NCBI GenBank assembly: GCA_021816545.1
Contig: JAKAXP010000122.1
Coordinates: forward strand, 1 to 7,057
Reading direction: 5' to 3'
DNA: 7,057 bases
DNA from: Bacteroidota bacterium
GTDB taxonomy: Bacteria > Bacteroidota > Bacteroidia > Bacteroidales > VadinHA17
Shown here: in pieces, positions 1 to 5,391 of the stretch
Layout of the letters: each line of letters begins with the position of its first letter
Numbering within the stretch: the stretch's first letter is position 1
The notes under the pieces: generated by a model
Seen by the model: the letters and a program-made list of their open reading frames with translations, nothing else
What the model was told of the DNA's origin: nothing
The model's database searches: none
Made by a program: the position numbers and the translations under genes

Positions 1-241
1 AGCCATCAGGGGCAACGCAGAAAACTTCATCAGGCTTGAGTGATCCCTTATCGGTGCCGGAAGGGGTGATCCATATGTTTCCCAGGCTGTCAGCCAGAGA
101 CATGTTTCCTCCCGAGGTGGTTGTCATTCCATGGCTGTAGATATGATCCATCGTTCGGGCAAGCTCATGCCGGATAAAGTCCGGCTCATCCCATAGTTCC
201 GGGTGCCTTAAGTTCAGTTCATTCTCATCGGATTTCTCCAT
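1..241 (-). CDS. Class II aldolase/adducin-family protein, N-terminal part (cut by window edge)
   Basis: Reading the minus strand from the ATG at 241-239 gives 80 residues, open to the left edge, so only the N-terminus is present. The visible part has the class II aldolase/adducin signature: GMTTTSGGNMS at about residues 38-48 and IWITPSGTDKGSL at about 56-68. In L-fuculose-1-phosphate aldolase and L-ribulose-5-phosphate 4-epimerase, the matching GN.S and TP.G segments bind the substrate phosphate. The family uses a divalent metal, usually zinc, held by histidines further along; these are outside the window, so catalytic competence cannot be judged. The GMTTTSGGN form is, from memory, common in Bacteroidota proteins annotated simply as class II aldolase/adducin family. 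Substrate is unknown; a sugar-phosphate aldolase is the default guess. The gene is divergent from the ligase-family gene starting at 317, with 75 bases between the starts. No strong ribosome binding site precedes the ATG. Confidence 0.85.
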   Translation of the reverse strand, partial: MEKSDENELNLRHPELWDEPDFIRHELARTMDHIYSHGMTTTSGGNMSLADSLGNIWITPSGTDKGSLKPDEVFCVAPDG

Positions 242-261
242 GCTGAAGGTATTTTGTTTAA

Positions 262-283
262 TTTGGAGAAGTTTTTCTCCGGA
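262..283. promoter_or_regulatory. Short inverted repeat / hairpin in the divergent gap
   Basis: GGAGAA (265-270) and TTCTCC (275-280) are perfect complements around a 4-base GTTT loop. In RNA read from the plus strand, two U-G wobbles and a U-A pair could extend the stem to 9 bp (262-283). It lies in the 75-base gap between the divergent aldolase and ligase-family starts. It could be an operator half-site pair or a 5'-leader hairpin of the ligase-family transcript. It has no U-tract and so does not look like an intrinsic terminator. The structure is seen in the sequence; any regulatory role is inference. Confidence 0.3.
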
Positions 284-316
284 ACACGGCATAAAGATAA
301 CAAGAAGATCTCTCCA

Positions 317-949
317 ATGAAGGTGACACTCTGTGAATATGACCTTCCCGATGCGTTCCTTTTCAGGGAGGGCACCACGGGGATCCTTGTGTGGCAGCCT
401 GTTGAGACAGTCATAGTGCTGGGACAGTCGAACAGCATTGAGACAAGCCTACACACTGAGGCTGTTTCTGCTGATGGCATCCGTGTGACTAAGAGACCTT
501 CAGGCGGAGAGACTGTGATCCTCACCCCTGCCACCATTGCATTCACGGTCGCCAGGCATTTCCCGGTGACGGTTCATTTCAGGGATTTCTTCAGGATGGT
601 AAACAGTGTGGTGATTGAAGGCCTTGGTGAGATGGGTGTGGCGGAACTGGGATCAAAGGGCATCTCGGACATTACAATCGGCAACCGGAAGATCCTGGGG
701 TCATCAATGAGGAAGGTGGGGAATAAACTGGTGTATCACGCCGTACTTAACATTGCAGAAGACCCTGCTCTTTTCAGCAAATACCTGCGTCATCCCCGAC
801 GTGAACCGGATTACAGGGCCGGGAGGAGACATGATGAATTCGTTACCTCAATTCTCAATGAAGGTTACAGTTTCACTCCGGATGAACTGATGAAAATGCT
901 GAACGGAAGGCTTGCATTACTGATGATGTCACAGCCGTCACTTACCTGA
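317..949 (+). CDS. Lipoate-protein ligase A-type (biotin/lipoate A/B ligase family) protein, catalytic domain only
   Basis: This 210-residue protein fits the BPL/LPL catalytic fold. KRPSGGET (59-66) corresponds to the RR.SGG.. loop that binds lipoyl-AMP. GNRKILGSS (122-130) carries the conserved lysine, K125, that contacts the lipoyl/octanoyl carbonyl in LplA and related transferases. A PDYRAGRRHDEFVTSI segment (164-179) lies near the end of the domain. Expected role: attaching lipoate, or a related acyl group, to E2 or GcvH lipoyl domains in the cytoplasm. E. coli LplA is about 338 residues with a C-terminal accessory domain; that domain is absent here. The protein could be a stand-alone ligase, one half of a split ligase, or an octanoyl/lipoyl transferase. 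The reading frame stays open upstream to a TTG at 254, but the ATG at 317 is preferred because homology begins directly after it (KVTLCEYDLPD). Its 3' end overlaps murB by 8 bases tail-to-tail. No partner lipoyl gene is visible nearby. Confidence 0.85.
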   Translation: MKVTLCEYDLPDAFLFREGTTGILVWQPVETVIVLGQSNSIETSLHTEAVSADGIRVTKRPSGGETVILTPATIAFTVARHFPVTVHFRDFFRMVNSVVIEGLGEMGVAELGSKGISDITIGNRKILGSSMRKVGNKLVYHAVLNIAEDPALFSKYLRHPRREPDYRAGRRHDEFVTSILNEGYSFTPDELMKMLNGRLALLMMSQPSLT

Positions 950-1973
950 CATTGACCTCCCGTTCAAGGATGATCCCAAACATTGTAAAAACTGATTCCT
1001 GAATCTTTTCTGAAAAGCTCAGGATCTCTTGACCTGTGGCATTGCCATAGTTAACAAGAATCAGGGGTTGCTTTTCATAACTTCCCGTGTTGCCTTCCCT
1101 GGATCCCTTCCATCCTGCCTGTTCAATCAGCCATGCCGCAGGAATCTTGTATTGATCTCCCTGCCTGTGTGCCTTAATCCCGGCAAACGCTCCCTGCAGT
1201 CTCCGGTAGTCCGACTCACTGACAACCGGGTTCTTGAAGAAGCTTCCCGCATTTCCAATTATTGCCGGGTCTGGCAGCTTTGACATCCTGACGGATGCGA
1301 CTGCAGCAGATATGTCCATGACGGATGGTTCAGAAACATGCTTTTTATCCAGTTCCTCCCTGATGCCTGAGTAATCAAGCCTTGGTCGTCCCTTTTTTGA
1401 TAACCTGAATACCACGGAACATATTACGGTCTTATTCCTGAGCTCCCGCTTGAAGATGCTGTCCCTGTATCCGAAACCACAATCGCTGTTTTCAAGCACC
1501 AGCCATTCCCTATTCTGTAAATGGAAGGCCCTGACCTGCAGAATGATATCTGCAGCCTCGGCGCCATAGGCACCTATATTCTGCACAGGGGCTGCCCCAA
1601 CAGTTCCGGGGATAAGAGCCAGGTTCTCAATCCCCCACCATCCCCGGCTCACGGCAAAATCAACCAGATCATTCCAGATAACGCCTGACCCGGCCTCAAT
1701 AACAACGGACGTTTCATCCTCATCAATGACCCTGATTCCTGTTATTTCATTCCTGACAACAACCCCTTGAAAATCACCGGTAAACAGGATATTGCTCCCC
1801 TGGCCCATTACAAGGAGCTGACTCATATTGCCTGACATCTCCTTGAAGGCCGGGAAATCAAGAAGCTCCTGCAACTGATCGGGTGATTTCAAATGGAAAA
1901 GATGGGCTGCCATGACATCCACTCCAAAGGTATTGTACGGACGCAGGCTTATATTCCGGCAGTAATCGATCAT
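942..1973 (-). CDS. murB: UDP-N-acetylenolpyruvoylglucosamine reductase (MurB, type I)
   Basis: MurB is a cytoplasmic FAD enzyme that uses NADPH to reduce UDP-GlcNAc-enolpyruvate to UDP-MurNAc, the second committed step of peptidoglycan synthesis. The 343-residue length matches E. coli-type MurB (342). The FAD-binding part is clear: NTFGVD (14-19), GQGSNILF (57-64), and ENLALIPGTVGAAPVQNIGAYG (116-137). The catalytic residues of E. coli MurB (R159, S229, E325) correspond to R170 in FGYRDSIFK, S244 in NAGSFFKNPV and E339 in LEREV, so the enzyme should be active. GYRDS and the extended C-terminal domain place it in type I rather than the shorter type II. The ATG at 1973-1971 fits because homology (NISLRPYNTFG) begins within a few residues. 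It is divergent from murA, with 83 bases between start codons, so the enzymes for steps one and two are head to head and may share control. Its stop (944-942) lies inside the last codons of the convergent ligase-family gene. Confidence 0.97.
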   Translation of the reverse strand: MIDYCRNISLRPYNTFGVDVMAAHLFHLKSPDQLQELLDFPAFKEMSGNMSQLLVMGQGSNILFTGDFQGVVVRNEITGIRVIDEDETSVVIEAGSGVIWNDLVDFAVSRGWWGIENLALIPGTVGAAPVQNIGAYGAEAADIILQVRAFHLQNREWLVLENSDCGFGYRDSIFKRELRNKTVICSVVFRLSKKGRPRLDYSGIREELDKKHVSEPSVMDISAAVASVRMSKLPDPAIIGNAGSFFKNPVVSESDYRRLQGAFAGIKAHRQGDQYKIPAAWLIEQAGWKGSREGNTGSYEKQPLILVNYGNATGQEILSFSEKIQESVFTMFGIILEREVNVR

Positions 1974-1992
1974 GCCGGCAATGATAAATAAA

Positions 1993-2024
1993 TTTATCCG
2001 CTCCGGGAAATCTTTTTAGTTTTG
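1993..2024 (+). promoter_or_regulatory. Candidate Bacteroidota-type promoter for murA
   Basis: TAGTTTTG at 2017-2024 matches the Bacteroidota -7 consensus TAnnTTTG exactly. TTTA at 1993-1996 is one base off the -33 TTTG element, with a 20-base spacer, within the usual range. Transcription would begin near 2030, leaving a leader of roughly 25 bases before the murA ATG at 2057. That leader is AT-rich (ATATAAAATACA just before the ATG) and lacks a Shine-Dalgarno sequence, as is usual in this phylum. No equally good element was found on the opposite strand for murB; the palindrome TAAATTTA at 1989-1996 is a 7 of 8 match in that direction. The motif match is direct; promoter activity is inference. 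Confidence 0.45.
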
Positions 2025-2056
2025 CCTGAAGTAGGAATCCGATCATATAAAATACA

Positions 2057-3367
2057 ATGAAATCATTTGAAGTAACCGGTGGATGTAAGCTCAACGGTGA
2101 GATCACTCCCCAGGGGGCGAAGAATGAAGCTCTTCAGGTAATATGTGCCGCACTGCTTACAGATGAAGAGGTAATCATCTCAAACATACCTGATATCATT
2201 GACGTGAATATGCTTATTGCGATGATGTCTGACCTGGGGGTTGAGGTTAACCGGGTCAATGCGGATACTTACAGCTTTAAAGCCGCAGATGTTCTTGCAG
2301 ATAAAATATATGACTCGGATTTTCTGAAGAAGGCTATGATGCTGAGGGGCTCCGTGATGCTTGCCGGCCCCCTGCTGGCAAGATTCCGGAGATCAGCCAT
2401 TCCCAGGCCGGGGGGCGACAAGATTGGCAGGAGAAGGATGGACACCCATATCATCGGCCTGCAGAAGCTTGGAGCAAATGTTGATTATGAACAGTGCCAA
2501 GGGTGTTACAGGCTTTCAGCCGAAAAGATCAAAGGTGCAGACATACTGCTTGATGAACCGTCAGTCACTGGCACAGCCAACCTGGTGATGGCCGCTGTGC
2601 TGGCCGAAGGCGAGACCACAATCTACAACGCAGCCTGTGAGCCCTATATCCAGCAGCTTTGCACAATGCTGAACAATATGGGTGCAAACATCAGCGGCAT
2701 CAAATCCAACCTGCTGACAATCAAAGGCGTCAGGTCATTACACGGATGCCGTCACCGGATCCTGCCTGACATGATTGAGACGGGGTCTTTCATCGGCCTG
2801 GCAGCCATGACAGGGTCCTCGCTTAGAATCAGGAATGCAGGGATTCAGCACCTCGGCATTATCCCTGACAGGTTCAGGCAGCTTGGCATCCTGTTTAGTA
2901 CCGAGGGTGATGACATCGTGGTACCTGAACAGGAGACCTATGAGATCCAGAACAGCATTGACGGATCAATACTTACAATATATGATCACCCATGGCCGGG
3001 CCTGACTCCTGACCTCATCAGTGTCATGCTTGTTGTGGCTGTTCAGGCACGAGGAAGCGTGATAATCCATCAGAAGATGTTTGAAAGCCGTCTCTTCTTC
3101 GTTGACAAACTAATTGACATGGGTGCAAGGATAGTGCTTTGCGATCCGCACCGTGCCACGGTAATAGGACTTGAACGCAGGCAACAGCTGAGGGGAATCA
3201 CAATGTCAAGTCCTGACATCAGGGCCGGGATGGCATTGCTTATAGCCGCTCTCAGCGCTGAAGGCAAAAGCCTGATACACAATATAGAGCAGATAGACCG
3301 CGGCTACCAGAACCTTGATCAGAGGCTGAACAGCCTTGGTGCCGCCATCAGGAGGATAGATTCCTGA
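2057..3367 (+). CDS. murA: UDP-N-acetylglucosamine 1-carboxyvinyltransferase (MurA), Cys-to-Asp active-site form
   Basis: MurA transfers enolpyruvate from phosphoenolpyruvate to UDP-GlcNAc in the cytoplasm, the first committed step of peptidoglycan synthesis. The 436 residues form the two-domain EPSP synthase-like fold. Visible functional residues, by comparison with E. coli: K22-N23 in QGAKNEAL, R97 (E. coli R91) in LRGSV, R126 (R120) in the active-site loop, D319 (D305) in GLTPDL, and R415 (R397) in IDRGYQN. The loop reads RPGGDKIGRRR, so the usual catalytic cysteine (E. coli C115) is aspartate, D121. Asp-form MurA enzymes are active but are not alkylated by fosfomycin, so intrinsic resistance of this target is expected. 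From memory this is standard in Bacteroidota, as is the HPWPGLTPDL segment (311-320). The ATG at 2057 is followed directly by family homology (KSFEVTGGCKLNGE). The gene is divergent from murB, with a candidate promoter at 1993-2024. It converges on the amidase gene, 104 bases after its stop. Confidence 0.98.
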   Translation: MKSFEVTGGCKLNGEITPQGAKNEALQVICAALLTDEEVIISNIPDIIDVNMLIAMMSDLGVEVNRVNADTYSFKAADVLADKIYDSDFLKKAMMLRGSVMLAGPLLARFRRSAIPRPGGDKIGRRRMDTHIIGLQKLGANVDYEQCQGCYRLSAEKIKGADILLDEPSVTGTANLVMAAVLAEGETTIYNAACEPYIQQLCTMLNNMGANISGIKSNLLTIKGVRSLHGCRHRILPDMIETGSFIGLAAMTGSSLRIRNAGIQHLGIIPDRFRQLGILFSTEGDDIVVPEQETYEIQNSIDGSILTIYDHPWPGLTPDLISVMLVVAVQARGSVIIHQKMFESRLFFVDKLIDMGARIVLCDPHRATVIGLERRQQLRGITMSSPDIRAGMALLIAALSAEGKSLIHNIEQIDRGYQNLDQRLNSLGAAIRRIDS

Positions 3368-3390
3368 TACCGCATTTCTGCGTCAGTTTC
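3364..3390 (+). terminator. Weak hairpin at the end of murA, possible terminator
   Basis: CTGA (3364-3367) and CGCA (3371-3374) pair with TGCG (3379-3382) and TCAG (3383-3386). This gives an 8-bp stem with a 3-base bulge (TAC) and a TTTC loop, followed by TTTC. The structure overlaps the murA stop codon. The stem is short and the T-run minimal, so it is at best a weak intrinsic terminator for murA. No better candidate was seen in the murA/amidase gap. Confidence 0.22.
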
Positions 3391-3443
3391 ACCTCCTTCA
3401 CGTAATCACAGTCCTCGGGCAGATAAACCCCGTCTCCTGGTCG

Positions 3444-3548
3444 GGCCTGTCCGGTCATGAACTTCAGGCTATCAATTATCCTTCGGAAGGTTCTTTGCGC
3501 CACATGACCCGGCCTGTCCGGCCATGAACTTCAGGTAGTCAATTATCC
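3444..3548. repeat. Imperfect 38-bp direct repeat at the amidase 3' end
   Basis: Copies at 3444-3481 and 3511-3548 match at 34 of 38 positions, offset by 67 bases. The right copy encodes IIDYLKFMAGQA, the last conserved helix of the amidase domain, in frame. The left copy contains the amidase stop (3474-3472) but would encode IIDSLKFMTGQA in a different frame. Because 67 is not a multiple of three, a duplication of this unit shifts the frame. This looks like a partial tandem duplication that moved the stop codon and gave the gene a new, short C-terminal tail. The repeat is directly visible; its history is inference. Confidence 0.8.
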
Positions 3549-5391
3549 CCTCATAAATCTTCACTGCCATCTGCTGCCGGAACTCCGGGTCTGCAAGTTT
3601 CTCCTCATCCTCAGCATGGGTCATGAAGGCCTGCTCGACCAATATGGCAGGCATCTGCGATGCCCTGGTGACAGTGTAATTGAATGTCCCCACAACACCA
3701 AACTCGGGCAGCCCGGTCTCAAGCAGCCTGTCATAGATTGCCTGTGCCAGCGGCGCCCAGAACGGATTGTGCCAGTAGGTGCTGGTGCCGGCAACAGAGA
3801 GATACCCTCTCCCACCGGCATTGGCATGAATGCTGATCAGCATGTCCGCCCCCGACTTAATTGCAATGTCACGCTTCTCAATAAGCCCCATGTCCCTGTC
3901 AGAGTCCCTTACCTGGACCACTTCCGCACCCATTGAGGCACAAAGCTCACCAAGCCTGAACGAAAGATCAAGGTTTATGTCCTTCTCAACCAGCCCTGAC
4001 AGACCGATGGCCCCGGTGCCAGATCCTCCGTGGCCGGCTTCAATCGCAATCTTCAGTCCTGTCAGCGGCTTCTCCGCACCCGTATCATAAACCGGGGGGT
4101 ACTTCAGGCTGATCACCAGGCTTCGCCCGACGGGCCTGATGTCATAACCCCAGATGTTTTCAGTCTTAAGGTTCACATAAACCCGGAATGTCTCAGGCGT
4201 GCTCTGCTCCCATGTAAGCTTGTCAACAACCCTGCATCCTGTCCTGTGGCTTACCCATGTGGCAGCCGACTCAACACCGAAAAGCGTCACAACAAGACGT
4301 TTACCGTCAGGGTCAGGATAAACTTCATAGGGAACAGGCTCGGGGTAAGGTATCGAAACAATGTCACCGCGCTCAGAAGGTCCGCATGACATGCTTGTCA
4401 CGCTGTAAACCGGCTGAATCCTGCTGCCGCTCACCACCTCAACATCATCCTCACTGATAAAGCCTGTCTCGGTATTGCTCAGCCTGATGCGGTAATTGCT
4501 ACCGATCTTCCCGCTGGTCTTAAGAATAACCCCCGGTCCGAGCTCCGACCTTATCGGTCCGCCCAGCCTTGGTGCGCCAAGATTGTATACCAGTCTGGAA
4601 TTATCGTTTTTCACTTTCACAAGAGGAAAGTCCTCGGGGTTTCTCACTGTTATCTTCCTGTCAAAGCCTGGCTTCAGTACCTCCTTCACAGGTGCTCCTG
4701 CTGCCGGTACCAGCCTGATGCTCGCCGTGTGTGTCACGCCTGCGGCGAAGCCCCTAAGGGGGACCTCGGCACGATAGATACTGTAGTCACTGAAATCTTC
4801 ACGGGTGCATTTGAGGCTCATCCTGCCGGGACGGATATCAACCCATCCCTCCTGTCCCTTTGATCCCGTAAAACTAACCCTGACCACCTCGTCAGGAAGA
4901 AGCTCCACCGCCGGGGCAGGTTCAACAGAGCGTCTTTCCACCCACAGCGGGAACGGCTGCCTGGTCATGTCACGCTTCTCATAGATGAAAGCGTATTCGC
5001 AGACAGCTTTCCGGCCGTCAGGCCAGACTGCCTCGGCTGTAACCTTGTTCACCCCTTCATTGAATGATGCGGTTGCAAAGAATATCCCTGTTTTGTACTG
5101 TTTCACTTCCTGGCCGTTGATGCTCACGGTGGCGGGATATTCACTCTTGCAGAGGATGTCAAACTGCGGCAGGTAGGTAACCTGCTCCGGCACTCTGAGG
5201 AACTTTATCCATGGAGCTCCTTCATCCATGCTGTCACACCTGCACGGTATGGCTGCAAGGGTTTTTGCTACAGCGGCAGCGCGTTCAACTGCGGCGGCAT
5301 CAGGAACCGGGGTAACCTCTGTCTTCTTTGTCGTGCTGCATCCTGCAGATACGGCAAGCGACAATATAAATATTGCTGTGATCCTTCTCAT
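3472..5391 (-). CDS. Lipoprotein-type N-acetylmuramoyl-L-alanine amidase (Amidase_3) with long N-terminal region
   Basis: The C-terminal domain (about residues 444-624 of 639) is a zinc Amidase_3 domain of the AmiC/CwlV type, which cleaves the bond between MurNAc and the stem-peptide L-alanine. Zinc ligands are H454 in EAGHGG, E469 in LVEKDIN and H522 in SIHAN; the catalytic glutamate is E586 in LVEQAFMTH. All are present. The N-terminus MRRITAIFILSLAVSAGC has two arginines, a hydrophobic core and a cysteine at 18. This suggests a lipoprotein signal, although serine at -3 departs from the strict lipobox. No acidic export signal follows C18, so a periplasm-facing anchor is likelier than the cell surface. 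Between lie beta-rich parts: residues 60-260 (unassigned), an SH3b-like stretch (265-320), and an AMIN-like stretch (350-432) that might bind septal glycan. The ATG overlaps the upstream stop as ATGA, implying translational coupling. The last ten or so residues (GSCGAKNLPKDN) come from a duplicated, frame-shifted end. The enzyme class is secure; the N-terminal domains are tentative. Confidence 0.93.
   Translation of the reverse strand: MRRITAIFILSLAVSAGCSTTKKTEVTPVPDAAAVERAAAVAKTLAAIPCRCDSMDEGAPWIKFLRVPEQVTYLPQFDILCKSEYPATVSINGQEVKQYKTGIFFATASFNEGVNKVTAEAVWPDGRKAVCEYAFIYEKRDMTRQPFPLWVERRSVEPAPAVELLPDEVVRVSFTGSKGQEGWVDIRPGRMSLKCTREDFSDYSIYRAEVPLRGFAAGVTHTASIRLVPAAGAPVKEVLKPGFDRKITVRNPEDFPLVKVKNDNSRLVYNLGAPRLGGPIRSELGPGVILKTSGKIGSNYRIRLSNTETGFISEDDVEVVSGSRIQPVYSVTSMSCGPSERGDIVSIPYPEPVPYEVYPDPDGKRLVVTLFGVESAATWVSHRTGCRVVDKLTWEQSTPETFRVYVNLKTENIWGYDIRPVGRSLVISLKYPPVYDTGAEKPLTGLKIAIEAGHGGSGTGAIGLSGLVEKDINLDLSFRLGELCASMGAEVVQVRDSDRDMGLIEKRDIAIKSGADMLISIHANAGGRGYLSVAGTSTYWHNPFWAPLAQAIYDRLLETGLPEFGVVGTFNYTVTRASQMPAILVEQAFMTHAEDEEKLADPEFRQQMAVKIYEGIIDYLKFMAGQAGSCGAKNLPKDN

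Noticed and set aside
292..299. TATCTTTA on the minus strand as a -7 element for the aldolase gene
   Set aside because: It matches 7 of 8 bases, but no -33 element sits at the right distance, so the support is too weak for a feature.
254..316. TTG at 254 as the start of the ligase-family gene
   Set aside because: The 21 extra residues show no family similarity, and the hairpin at 262-283 would fall inside the coding sequence. The ATG at 317 directly precedes the recognisable domain.
214..546. 110-codon minus-strand frame across the divergent gap
   Set aside because: It overlaps both the aldolase 5' end and the ligase-family gene in antisense, and its product shows no family motif.
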